Source: Brevibacillus fortis (GTDB taxonomy: Bacteria > Bacillota > Bacilli > Brevibacillales > Brevibacillaceae). Taken from it: a stretch of 64,000 nt of DNA. The stretch covers positions 103,967 to 167,966 of the forward strand of contig NZ_PXZM01000018.1 in assembly GCF_003013395.1 (NCBI RefSeq), written 5' to 3'. How positions within the stretch are numbered: position 1 is the first letter of the stretch; each line of letters opens with the position of its first letter. The position numbers and the translations under genes are program-made. The notes under the pieces are model-generated. The model saw nothing but the letters and a program-made list of their open reading frames with translations. It ran no database searches and was not told where the DNA came from. Shown here piece by piece: positions 20,901-29,162 of the stretch.

Positions 20901-23900
20901 ACCTGCACCTTCAGGGAGGCGAATGACCGAAAGTTCGTATGAATCTCCAAGAAATACGGTGGAAAGCGTTCTCGTATCGATATGGCAGAGTGTTCTAGGC
21001 GTCGAAAAAATCGGGATCAGAGATCATTTTTTTGAACTAGGGGGCGACTCGATTAAATCGATTCAGGTTGCTTCCAGACTGTATCAAGCGGGATACAGGC
21101 TAAACGTAAAAGATTTATTTAAATATACGACTATCGCCAAAATAAGCGCCTTTATCGTTCCTGTTAGCAGAGTAGCGGAACAAGGAACGGTGGAGGGACC
21201 AAGTAAACTTACACCGATTCAACATTGGTTTAATCAAGTATGGACTGTTGATCCACATCATTTTAACCAAGCGGTCATGCTATTTCGGAAGCAGGGGTGG
21301 GACGAAGGTTCACTCTGCGAAGCATTGGAAAAGATCGTCGTACATCACGATGCGCTGCGAACGGTACTAAGGGAATCAGAAACTGGGGTAGAAGCTTGGA
21401 TACGGGGCGTTCAGGAAGGTGAACTATTTAGTTTAGAGGTATTTGATTTCAGGAATATGAAAAATCCAGCACAATATATAGAGATTCATGCTAACGAGAT
21501 CCAAAGTAGTATTTGCCTAAAAAACGGTCCGTTGGTGAAGGGTGGTTTGTTCCGCTGCGTGGACGGAGACCATTTGCTTATTGTCATCCATCATTTCGTG
21601 GTGGACGGGATTTCATGGAGGATCCTGCTTGATGATTTGGCAACAGGTTATGAGCAATCTCTTGCTGGTGATACTATTTGTTTGCCGAAAAAAACGGATT
21701 CCTTCCGAGATTGGACAGAACAGTTGTCCCTCTTCTCTCAGAGCTCTTTATTCCAGAGTGATCGGGAGTACTGGAGGCAGGGTGGCAGGTTCCAGCACGA
21801 ATGCTTGCTAGCAAAAAACACCCAAGAGATGCCAGTGGCCAAAGACATTAAAAACGTAATCGTTCTGTTGAACAACGTGGAAACAGAACAGCTTTTAAAG
21901 CTGACGCACCGAGCATACAATACGGAAGTGAACGATCTTCTCCTGACGGCACTAGGCTTGGCGATTCACCATTGGACGGGTATGAAACATGTGCTAATTA
22001 ATCTGGAGAGTCATGGCCGGGAAGGTATTCCTGTAGATCTTGATATTTCCCGTACCGTGGGTTGGTTCACAAGCGAGTTTCCTGTTTATTTGGAGATAAG
22101 GGAAGATCTCTCAATTGGCATGCAAATCAAGTATGTAAAAGAACAGCTTCGCCAAATTCCACATAAAGGAATGGGCTTCGGTATTGAGAAATACCTGAAT
22201 CCATTCCACCACGGCGATGATTTAGCATTCGCGCCAGAAATCAGCTTTAACTATCTGGGTCAATTCGATCAAAACCAACATAATAGCATTTTCCAGCAAT
22301 CTCCTTTTTCAAGTGGAAACCTTGTTAGCCCTCGTTCCTACAGTACGTACTCGATCGATATCAACGGAGTGGTGTCAAACGGCACACTTTCATTTGTTAT
22401 CAGTTACAACACGATACAATACGATATGGAAGAGATAGAGAGTTTTGCTGTGCTACTGAAAGAAAGTCTCCAAGCAGTTATAAGTCATTGTGTGGGGAAA
22501 GAAAAACCGGAGTTGACTCCTAGCGATATTGGTATGAAGGGAATGACTATTGAGGCGTTAGACTTATTGGCGGATAGAATTTCTCCTCGTGGTCAGCTTG
22601 AGAATGTGTATACGCTCACGCCGATGCAAAAGGGGATTCTTTTTCAAAGCCTATTGGAACCTTCCACTTATTTTAGTGAATTGTCATTTGATTTTCACGG
22701 GGCATTGGATATCGACCATTTTAAGCGAAGTCTTGACTGCTTCATTCAAAGGCACGAGGCGCTTCGCACCAACTTTCTCCTCGGAGGAAATGGAGAATAT
22801 CAGCAGGTAGTATTCAAAAAAAGACAAAGTGAGTTTTTGTACCGGGATTTAACAGAAATGGAGAAGGACCATCAGGAGCAATATATCTCCAATCTGATCA
22901 TAGAGGAAAAAGCTAGAGGCTTCGACCTAGGTACGGATACGCTTTTGCGGGTTTTCGTTCTACGTAAGGAAGAACAAGTATACCAGATGATCTGGAATAC
23001 GCATCATATCATCATGGATGGCTGGAGTTTGTCTTTGATGTTAAATGAAATATTCGACACGTATTCCATTTTGATGAGAAATGAGCTGCCGAGGGATGTC
23101 GAAACTGTTTCATTTAGTAGATATATTGCGTGGTTGGATCAGCAGGATGAGAAAGCAGCTGTTCATTACTGGCGCGAGTATTTGGCAGGATTCGAATATA
23201 GCACAGAGCTCCCCTTTGGCTTAACTTCTAGCGGGGCAGATGGCTATGTTTCTAAACAATTGAGATTTAATCTAGGCAAAGAATGGAGCCAACGATTACA
23301 AGAGATGGCAAGTAAGCACGAGGTGACACTAAATACATTAATACAAACGGCATGGGGGATTTTGCTTCAGAAATATAACAACCATGCGGATGTCATTTTT
23401 GGTAGTGTCGTGTCCGGTAGACCGGCAGAGTTGAGGGGCGTGGAGAGCATCATTGGCCTCTTTATCAATACCATTCCGGTACGAATCAAAGCCGAGGAAA
23501 CAGATTCTTTTGCAGATGTTATGAGAAAGACACAAGAGCAGGCTTTGGCCTCACTTGCGTATGACACATACCCGCTCTATGAAATTCAAACCCTTAGCGA
23601 CCAGAGGCAGGACTTGATCAAGCATTTGATGGTCTTCGAAAATTATCCGATGGACAAGCAGTTGGAGCAGTTTGGTAACGACGGAGGAGCGTCTTTTGCC
23701 CTTCGTAACATAAAGTCAGCAGAACAAACAAACTATGACTTTAATGTGATTATCGTACCATCTGAGGATATCGAGGTTTGCTTTGGCTACAATGCTAGTG
23801 TGTACAATGAATCAGATGTAGTCTCGATACAAAAGCATTGGATGTATCTCCTTGCGCAAATTATGGAGAATCCATACATTCACTTACCTGAATTGGAGCT

Positions 23901-26900
23901 TCTTGCAGAGAAGGATAAGCGTAAGATCAGAGAAGAATTTAATTCTCAGGTATGTGAATATCCGCGCAAAACGACGATACACGGTTTGTTCGAGGGTCAG
24001 GTAGAGCGAACGCCAGATATGACTGCAGTGGTGTATGAAGACAAGCACCTCACCTACCGCGAGCTGAACGAGAAGTCGAACAGATTGGCCCGGAAACTTC
24101 GATCACAAGGAGTCAAGCCAGATCACTTGGTCGGACTCATGGTTGAGCGGTCAATCGAAATGATTGTGGGTGTGCTGGCGATATTGAAAGCAGGAGGCGC
24201 CTTTGTACCGATCGATCCGAATTATCCAGAAGAACGGATAAATTATATGCTGGCAGATTCAGGAGCAAAGCATTTGCTGTTGCAAAACCACCTGAAGGAT
24301 CGGGTTGTGTTTGACGGCAAGAGGATAACACTTGGCGAAGAAAGTGGGGACGGAGAAGACGGTTCTAACTTAGCTCAGGTGGCAGAAATAAATCATCTGG
24401 CGTATGTGATTTATACTTCAGGAACAACCGGGAAGCCGAAAGGAGTTATGCTTGAACATCGAGGCGTATGCAACCTAAAAGCATTGTTTGATCAAAAGCT
24501 CTCAATCCGTGAGCATGACAACGTGATACAGTTCGCCAGCCTGTCCTTTGACGCTTCTGTTTGGGAAATTTTTCAAGCGCTATTTTGTGGGGCGACTTTA
24601 TTTGTACCCACAAACGCCACAATCCTTAACTTTCAACTATTTGAAAGGTATATGGCGGAGCATCGCATTTCCATCGCGACATTACCACCATCATATGCAA
24701 CTTATTTAGATCCAAAGCAGATGTCTCATTTAAGGGTATTAATAACGGCTGGTTCGGCATCTTCTCCACAATTGGTGTTAAAGTGGAGCCCACATCTGAT
24801 GTACTTCAATGCGTATGGACCGACGGAAGATTCAATCGCAACTACGATTGGGTCAGTAGTATTGGATCCGACTGGAAGTAGTAAGATTTCGATCGGCTGC
24901 CCGATTTCAAATCATCAGGTCTATATTCTGGATGCTTTCAGAAATTTGCAGCCTGTAGGTGTTGTGGGAGAACTGTGCATCGCTGGGGTCGGCTTAGCTC
25001 GCGGGTATCTGGGGAGTCCCGCTTTGACGTTGGAAAAGTTTGTGGAAAATCCATTTGTACCTGGAGAGAGAATGTACCGTTCTGGTGATCTCGCTAGATG
25101 GCTACCGGATGGTAGTCTTGAATATGTAGGAAGGATCGACCAACAAGTGAAAATTCGGGGATATCGGATTGAACTTGGCGAGGTGGAAGAGAAGCTGCTG
25201 GGGATAGATGGGGTTCTCGAAGCAGTGGCGATATCCAGAGAAGACGAAGCGGGACAAGCTTATTTATGCGCCTATTTCACAGGTGATCAAAAACGAACGT
25301 TTAATGAACTAAGAGTCGAGCTGTCCAAGCAGTTACCGCAGTATATGCTTCCGTCCTATCTTATGAAGCTGGAGCGTTTTCCTCTCACTCCAAATGGGAA
25401 AGTGGATCGTAAATTGTTGCCTAAACCGGCGGATACGTTGAAAGATACAGACGTACCAGTTGCTGCAAGTACGCAGACGCAAGCTCGGTTGATAGGTCTA
25501 TTTGCTGAGGTCCTAGGAATCCCTGAAGAACAAATTGGTATTTACAGTAATTTTTTTGAACTTGGTGGTCATTCCTTGATGATTCTAAATTTGTTGACCA
25601 AGTCCTTTTTACTGAATTGGAATCTGAATATCAAGGATTTCTACGATTTCCATACAATAGAGGAAATCGCAGCGAAAATAGACGGAAAATCAAGTGGGAA
25701 AACAGGGATAGATGATACGCAAATCGAATGGATTGATCTTCGTGGAGAATTACATCAGGAGACACAGTCCAAAGTCCTAAGACGTACGCTAGGCGAGGTT
25801 TTGTTACTAGGGGCGACCGGTTTTCTTGGAATTCATGTGCTCTACGAGCTTCTTACCAAAACAGATGCCTCAATCCATTGTATTATTCGCGGTAGTAATC
25901 GAACGATGGTCTTTAACCGATTAAAGGATAAAATGCGGTTTTATTACAAGTCTACAAGTGAGGTACAGTTGCAAGCCTGGTTTGAGCGGATTCGTGTGTA
26001 TGCTGGTGATATTTCCGACAGCGGTTTAGGGATTGAGCTAGAAGAGCTTCTACGGCTGGGAGACACAATAGATACGGTTATCAATACGGCAGCACTGGTC
26101 AAACATTTTGGATTCGAAGAAGATTTTGATAAATCGAATGTGCTAATCGTACAGAATTTGGTGGATTTCTGCTTATATAATCAGATTCCGCTTCATCATG
26201 TATCCACGATGAGTGTATCTGGCTCTACTGTCCCAGGGGATTCTCCAGGTGTTGTTACTTTCACAGAAAACGATTTCTATGTAGGTCAAAATTATAAGGA
26301 TAATGTGTACATCCGATCTAAGTTTGAGGCGGAGAAATTGATCTACGAAAAGCTGAAGAAAGGATTAAGAGGTTCTGTTTATCGTGTGGGGAATTTAACA
26401 GGGAGATTTTCGGACGGCGTCTTCCAAGAGAATATCGAGGAAAACATGTTCTATATGAATTTGAAGTCTATAATGGAAACAGGTATTATGTCTTCGGAAA
26501 TGTTGAGTCAGCCTGTGGAGTTTACACCCGTTGATATTTGCGCAGAGGCCATTGTATCCATCATACAAACGGAAACAGAAGGAAAAACGTTTCATATATA
26601 TAACCATCATTATGTATTGGGGCAACGTTTGTATGATGCTTTCCAAGCGAGTGGATTTTCAATTAGGGTAATGGCAGCGGAAGACTTGGAGCGATACATC
26701 GAGCAAACACTGAGAGGAGATGGAGGATCAGGAAGTTTTGGGGTCAGGATGTTGTATGCCAAGAATGAGGGAACGACAGATCAGCAGCTACCAAGGATTG
26801 TCCAGCAATCGACATTCACGATAGCGTATCTGAAAAAGTTGAATTTTGAATATCCGGAAATAGATTTGCCATACCTGCGTAATTTGCTTGACTATATCCT

Positions 26901-26928
26901 CTTGGTCAACTACGTTCGGAAGACGTAA
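14908..26928 (+). CDS. Three-module NRPS, C-A-T / C-A-T-E / C-A-T-R
   Basis: A 4006-residue synthetase. Approximate residue ranges: starter C 1-440 (HHIISDG); A1 460-955; T1 (Ser1007 in GGHSL); C2 1060-1485 (HHIIADG); A2 1505-2000; T2 (Ser2048 in GGDSI); E 2100-2515 (HHFVVDG); C3 2567-2990 (HHIIMDG); A3 3020-3510; T3 (Ser3556); reductase 3628-4006. The reductase has an NADPH motif GATGFLG and YIRSK as Tyr-x3-Lys. Ten-residue codes read by alignment to GrsA are A1 DVQYIAHVVK (proline-like), A2 DVGDVGSIDK (close to ornithine codes, possibly lysine) and A3 DAWTIAAIAK (close to phenylalanine). A first-position C domain suggests N-acylation and the E domain a D-residue. The predicted product is acyl-Pro-D-Orn/Lys-Phe released as aldehyde or alcohol. 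No thioesterase, MbtH or phosphopantetheinyl transferase lies nearby. ATG 14908 follows GGTGGAGG. Confidence 0.95.
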   Translation: MRSENPDQFYRLSHAQKRIWYIENLYPDTSINLQTISSYVQQDINFEVLEEAITLFMRKHESIRLRLSSVDGEIKQYFSDFDPIHFETIYFNMYENPWEEFDRRLLAKEYFQHNMLDTPLFAIYFFKIEDRQGFIFKIHHIISDGWSNALFVNFIWDYYQAQGDPSLQSSLLDTFHNHTFSYIDYLEKEAAYLDSSDRFIKNENFWLEKYADLPERAMTDSKQIKANRKTYLFTDEQSASIRNFISDNQKSYNTFFTSVMYVYLHKVYNIEDIVLGTPVYNRAGKEERALFGMCTSTLPLRLKSSPNVTISELMTYVHQETKRSYIHQKYPFDLLFPILQTKHGNLESLHDVTLNFLNSKSFHKINGVPVISEWHFTGQQIEPLQVSIREGNEHKLTLYIDYKTDQFSDEEIDLIYWRLKCIISEILDKKNIRLKELQLLDQSERKVLLEDFNDTEKELKKKSVHEMFAEQASLTPDNIAIVFKERSLTYAELDRKTNQLARLLQAKGVGEESVVGVMMVRSDLYLLSILAILKTGAVILPLDPDYPQERIRYMLNDSRPILILTDGSKLEELYDEQTVLSIDQALTSATGMSSSHVLRSRKDPGPLYIIYTSGSTGTPKGIIIEHGTITNLIQWQQTEMMTDLPYPKILQFASINFDVCYQEIFSALLCGAELHVIPDEQKGNPEAVVQFIAENELEVVYFSTAYLKYVASEIDLLKGLFKGRLRHLIVAGEQLVINPDLRSFLQENEVILHNHYGPSETHVVTALAIHPKSGNVPSIPSIGRPIWNTGIYIISPDFDLQPIGVSGELCISGVGLARSYVNLPDMTSEKFITNPFDPEKRMYRTGDLARWLPDGNIEYLGRMDNQVKIRGFRVELGEVETHLLDIESIKETVVVPWKDVYGQVQLCAYFVDDGHWTPRQLRTILSKELPGYMIPSCYIRMERLPLTANGKVDSKALPAPETSMLTEEEGVGPRNALEQKLHEVWQDVLQIQSISIEDNFFDIGGHSLRAATLVTKLHKELHINLSLREVFQTQTIEQMAQVIRGKEKVVYTAIPVIEDRESYPLSSAQKRMYILNHLEDGKLIYNMPGMLLIEGLLCRFRLETAFRDLISRHETLRTGFEMVEGEPSQRIYREVDFALDFHIACEEEATKLFRTFIRPFDLKKAPLLRVGLIQITSERHLLFIDMHHIIADGVSISILLRDLVHLYNGTKLPDLRIQYKDYAVWQQSNLQDIMKRQEAYWLDVLSGDLPNLELPLDYSRPSIQTYNGQTFRFVIEAQTREGIRHLSEDTGTTLFMVLLAVYTLMLHKYTGQEDIIVGTPIAGRSHEDLYPLMGMFVNTLAIRSYPRGDQSFLSFLEEVRQTTLGAFEHQDYPFDQLVDRLQIQRDVSRNPVFNTLFTLHNEINLDVQMDGLLLKRYPSDYSISKFDLSFDVTECENGLECSFEYATALFDPDTIERMAKHYSQLIRSIVEDPSTKLAHIRMITPAEETKILHEFSSPEYANYSREKTINILFEEQVVRTPEQIAVWFEGERITYKELNEKANRLARTLRAQCVQPDQLVGILAERSLEMIIGILAVLKSGGAFVPIDPGYPAERIEFMLEDSQVEVLLAQTHLKEKAFFAGRWIMLDESVSYAEESTNLVSIHAPTNLGYVIYTSGTTGRPKGVMIEHQQMMVMASAWNQAYQLENAAIRWLQTASFSFDVFTGDWIRALLFGGELILCSSYARLNPAEMYELFRKHNIQAWDTTPAIVIPFMDYVYENRLDIDSLQLLVIGADHFPVEEYLKLFKRYGTHMRILNSYGVTETCIDACYFEQSTFKPLMRVPIGKALPSVHLYILNAELAPQPIGVVGELYIGGDCVGRGYFNDLVKTSQKFVDNPYQLNGKIYRTGDLARWLPDGNVEYLGRLDDQIKFNGYRIELGEIESQLLSIVGIKRAIAITRDEYEQKRLCAYFVGDRPYSSNELRDALLEKLPAYMIPTHFVQLPQLPLTPNGKVDRKALPAPSGRRMTESSYESPRNTVESVLVSIWQSVLGVEKIGIRDHFFELGGDSIKSIQVASRLYQAGYRLNVKDLFKYTTIAKISAFIVPVSRVAEQGTVEGPSKLTPIQHWFNQVWTVDPHHFNQAVMLFRKQGWDEGSLCEALEKIVVHHDALRTVLRESETGVEAWIRGVQEGELFSLEVFDFRNMKNPAQYIEIHANEIQSSICLKNGPLVKGGLFRCVDGDHLLIVIHHFVVDGISWRILLDDLATGYEQSLAGDTICLPKKTDSFRDWTEQLSLFSQSSLFQSDREYWRQGGRFQHECLLAKNTQEMPVAKDIKNVIVLLNNVETEQLLKLTHRAYNTEVNDLLLTALGLAIHHWTGMKHVLINLESHGREGIPVDLDISRTVGWFTSEFPVYLEIREDLSIGMQIKYVKEQLRQIPHKGMGFGIEKYLNPFHHGDDLAFAPEISFNYLGQFDQNQHNSIFQQSPFSSGNLVSPRSYSTYSIDINGVVSNGTLSFVISYNTIQYDMEEIESFAVLLKESLQAVISHCVGKEKPELTPSDIGMKGMTIEALDLLADRISPRGQLENVYTLTPMQKGILFQSLLEPSTYFSELSFDFHGALDIDHFKRSLDCFIQRHEALRTNFLLGGNGEYQQVVFKKRQSEFLYRDLTEMEKDHQEQYISNLIIEEKARGFDLGTDTLLRVFVLRKEEQVYQMIWNTHHIIMDGWSLSLMLNEIFDTYSILMRNELPRDVETVSFSRYIAWLDQQDEKAAVHYWREYLAGFEYSTELPFGLTSSGADGYVSKQLRFNLGKEWSQRLQEMASKHEVTLNTLIQTAWGILLQKYNNHADVIFGSVVSGRPAELRGVESIIGLFINTIPVRIKAEETDSFADVMRKTQEQALASLAYDTYPLYEIQTLSDQRQDLIKHLMVFENYPMDKQLEQFGNDGGASFALRNIKSAEQTNYDFNVIIVPSEDIEVCFGYNASVYNESDVVSIQKHWMYLLAQIMENPYIHLPELELLAEKDKRKIREEFNSQVCEYPRKTTIHGLFEGQVERTPDMTAVVYEDKHLTYRELNEKSNRLARKLRSQGVKPDHLVGLMVERSIEMIVGVLAILKAGGAFVPIDPNYPEERINYMLADSGAKHLLLQNHLKDRVVFDGKRITLGEESGDGEDGSNLAQVAEINHLAYVIYTSGTTGKPKGVMLEHRGVCNLKALFDQKLSIREHDNVIQFASLSFDASVWEIFQALFCGATLFVPTNATILNFQLFERYMAEHRISIATLPPSYATYLDPKQMSHLRVLITAGSASSPQLVLKWSPHLMYFNAYGPTEDSIATTIGSVVLDPTGSSKISIGCPISNHQVYILDAFRNLQPVGVVGELCIAGVGLARGYLGSPALTLEKFVENPFVPGERMYRSGDLARWLPDGSLEYVGRIDQQVKIRGYRIELGEVEEKLLGIDGVLEAVAISREDEAGQAYLCAYFTGDQKRTFNELRVELSKQLPQYMLPSYLMKLERFPLTPNGKVDRKLLPKPADTLKDTDVPVAASTQTQARLIGLFAEVLGIPEEQIGIYSNFFELGGHSLMILNLLTKSFLLNWNLNIKDFYDFHTIEEIAAKIDGKSSGKTGIDDTQIEWIDLRGELHQETQSKVLRRTLGEVLLLGATGFLGIHVLYELLTKTDASIHCIIRGSNRTMVFNRLKDKMRFYYKSTSEVQLQAWFERIRVYAGDISDSGLGIELEELLRLGDTIDTVINTAALVKHFGFEEDFDKSNVLIVQNLVDFCLYNQIPLHHVSTMSVSGSTVPGDSPGVVTFTENDFYVGQNYKDNVYIRSKFEAEKLIYEKLKKGLRGSVYRVGNLTGRFSDGVFQENIEENMFYMNLKSIMETGIMSSEMLSQPVEFTPVDICAEAIVSIIQTETEGKTFHIYNHHYVLGQRLYDAFQASGFSIRVMAAEDLERYIEQTLRGDGGSGSFGVRMLYAKNEGTTDQQLPRIVQQSTFTIAYLKKLNFEYPEIDLPYLRNLLDYILLVNYVRKT

Positions 26929-26970
26929 GATCTTGTATTAAAGGGGCTGTCTAAAAAGTCCCGAAATAGT

Positions 26971-27006
26971 AAAGAAGCTAGGGAATTTTCTCTAGCTTCT
27001 TTTTTG
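26971..27006 (+). terminator. Intrinsic terminator of the NRPS gene
   Basis: AAAGAAGCTAG and CTAGCTTCTTT pair around a loop of about 10 bases and are followed by a T-run. Confidence 0.85.
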
Positions 27007-27084
27007 TCCCGATCAGCAAAGTTAGCTCATCCGTCCACTACTTTATGTTCTAGTCTAAAACTATATTTTCACCGAACAGCATGA

Positions 27085-28368
27085 TCATACAAATATCGGA
27101 TGTTGTCTTTTGGCTTGTACATATAGGTTACTCGGAGTCATTGAGAAACCGATCTGTGGTGTAAGGGGGGGCTGGTCTTCGGGAATGTGTAAAGTAAAGC
27201 GACTAAGAAGCAGCGAAAGGACCGTGCTAATTTCCATGATGGCAAAATTCATACCTATACAACTTCGAGGACCAAGACCGAACGGGAAATAAACATAAGG
27301 AGATGGGGCTGGAGAGCCAGGAAGAAACCGTTCTGGAAGAAATTGATTTGGTTTCTCAAAATAACGCTCATCACGGTGAAGTATGTATTGAGGTATATAG
27401 ATATCACTTGCCTGTGGGTACATAACGCCATGGATGTTCACATCTTCTGTAGCTTCCCTAGTAAGTGCCCAAGAGGGGGGGTACAGTCTCAAAGATTCTT
27501 TGATAACGGCAGATGTATACACCAATCCATTTAAGGTATGGATATCTGGTGACCGATCCCCACATTCGTAGGTTTTTGCTTCCTGCACGATGTTCTCTAT
27601 GCATTCGGGATGCTGACAGAGTAAATATAACGTCCATGTCAAAGCGGACGCTGTTGTTTCAAAACTTGCTGCTGTCATTGACATGATTTGATCACGGATA
27701 GCTTCATTGGACATATCAGACTCCATCAATGTGGCGAGTAGAGTATGTCTGGACTGTTTTGGATTAGAGCGATACTTTTCCATCATGCCATAAACAATTT
27801 TGTCTAGCTCTCTAATAATATTTCTAGGGTTTTTGACAGAAAGAGATGGTGTGTTTTGGTGCCGCATGAGCTCGCTGATTTTCCATATTCCATTAATGAA
27901 TGGTTCAATATCTTGTTCGATTTCATATCCGAAAAGAGACCGATTTGTGATGCGAAGTACAAGCCTGGCCATCTCATGATTAATATTTATCATCCCACCG
28001 TTACTCCAATGATCTAGCATTGCATTGGTTTCACGAACCATAATCTTGACATAACTAGCAATATCACTCGCTCGAAAATGAGGATTCATCATTGTCCTTG
28101 CTTTCCGATGCTGATCTCCGTCAGTGGTTATAATGCCGTCCCCGAGCAGCATAATTTTAACTAACCGTGCACCACGTCCTTTTACGAAAAGATGATGTTG
28201 AGTAACTAAAACTTCCTTGATGTCATCGGGATGAAGTAAAAAATACATACTTTTTCCACTTTTTTGATGTAATCGAATCACATCGGTTTGTCTTGCCTTT
28301 TCTGTAAGAAATGCGAGGGGATCAACCGTATAAGCTGAAAGCTCTTCCTCAATTAACCGTCTGTTCAT
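27085..28368 (-). CDS. Cytochrome P450 monooxygenase
   Basis: A 427-residue P450 read on the minus strand, convergent with the NRPS gene. The I-helix oxygen-activation region is AASFETTASALTW, the K-helix ExxR is ESLR, and the haem-binding loop FGLGPRSCIG carries the proximal Cys of FxxGxxxCxG. The domain order and length are those of a stand-alone class needing separate redox partners, none of which is nearby. Start: ATG at 28368 has AGAGGAGATG upstream; an in-frame start 11 codons earlier lacks a site. It could tailor the NRPS product, but opposite orientation and the terminator between them mean this is only an inference from proximity. Confidence 0.93.
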   Translation of the reverse strand: MNRRLIEEELSAYTVDPLAFLTEKARQTDVIRLHQKSGKSMYFLLHPDDIKEVLVTQHHLFVKGRGARLVKIMLLGDGIITTDGDQHRKARTMMNPHFRASDIASYVKIMVRETNAMLDHWSNGGMININHEMARLVLRITNRSLFGYEIEQDIEPFINGIWKISELMRHQNTPSLSVKNPRNIIRELDKIVYGMMEKYRSNPKQSRHTLLATLMESDMSNEAIRDQIMSMTAASFETTASALTWTLYLLCQHPECIENIVQEAKTYECGDRSPDIHTLNGLVYTSAVIKESLRLYPPSWALTREATEDVNIHGVMYPQASDIYIPQYILHRDERYFEKPNQFLPERFLPGSPAPSPYVYFPFGLGPRSCIGMNFAIMEISTVLSLLLSRFTLHIPEDQPPLTPQIGFSMTPSNLYVQAKRQHPIFV

Positions 28369-28508
28369 TTTTTCATCTCCTCTAATTAAGACAGTAACCA
28401 TGCTATCAAACTAGGGTGGTAGTTAAATCTATAAAAGTAAAATAATTACTATAATTCAAATTTATCTTACTCTAAATGTAAAAAAACTACTACAGATAGT
28501 TTTGTTAG

Positions 28509-28748
28509 AATGGTGAAAATGCTGAAAGGAGTCATATTTCTTTATCCTACCGATCAGTCCAAAATTGCTTTTGCTCGAAAAATTGGCTGCGAATAGCTAA
28601 TGAGAATGTAAGCAAAGGGCACTTGGACTGGTACGCACCGTTTGATTATGAAGGCATTCCATTTTATATCATCCAATTTAACAAGATGACGCATGATCCA
28701 TTAAAACTTTATTGGTGGCCAAAAAGCATACAAGAAAAAATTGAATGA
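28509..28748 (+). pseudogene. Degraded open frame of unknown origin
   Basis: In this 760-base gap between the P450 and multicopper oxidase genes an open frame of 79 codons without a usable start ends at TGA 28746. It includes a protein-like stretch beginning GHLDWYAPFDYEGIPFYII. A further short fragment follows in another frame to about 28857. It appears to be a decayed gene; no family is recognised. Confidence 0.3.
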
Positions 28749-28891
28749 ACCTGTCCTTTTGATACGACTAAAAAAAGGCGAAATTATCGGTATGAAACCG
28801 TTATATATGGTGAAACCCCACTGCAAGCTGCAATGAGAAAATTCAATATCCTTTAGTAACAATAATTTAATACTTAACGAACGAAAAATTA

Positions 28892-28923
28892 CTTGCGGGA
28901 AATGATCCGCGAGTTTTTCGTTT
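28892..28923 (+). terminator. Hairpin with T-run upstream of the copper locus
   Basis: CTTGCGG and CCGCGAG pair around an 8-base loop, followed by TTTTTCGTTT. Confidence 0.6.
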
Positions 28924-29104
28924 CAAAAGAGTGACATATCAGTATTTGCCTTGTTTTGCCGTAATCACGCTTAGAGATCCCTTCATTTAATAAAAAATCC
29001 TATATTTTTAAAAGTTTTTTTAAGATTGATTCAAAAAATGTTTTTGTTTACCGGATATGATGATGAAACAGAATGATACTTTGGAAATCCAATTGAGGTG
29101 ATCA

Positions 29105-29146
29105 ATGAAAATGCAAAAAAACAGTATGTTTGCACCAAAAATCTAA
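29105..29146 (+). CDS. Possible 13-residue leader peptide
   Basis: ATG 29105 follows GAGGTGATCA, a good ribosome site, and encodes MKMQKNSMFAPKI before TAA. It ends 16 bases before the multicopper oxidase start. It contains three Met residues, but no attenuator structure was identified, so it may be incidental. Confidence 0.25.
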   Translation: MKMQKNSMFAPKI

Positions 29147-29162
29147 ATGTGGGAGATTTACG

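Noticed and set aside
22589..22810. Short plus- and minus-strand frames inside the NRPS gene
   Set aside because: All lie within conserved C, A, T or E domains in the main frame and have no start sites.
26941..26962. AGGGGCTGTCTAAAAAGTCC resembling the end of an insertion sequence
   Set aside because: No transposase and no matching inverted copy nearby; the stretch is only the region before the NRPS terminator.
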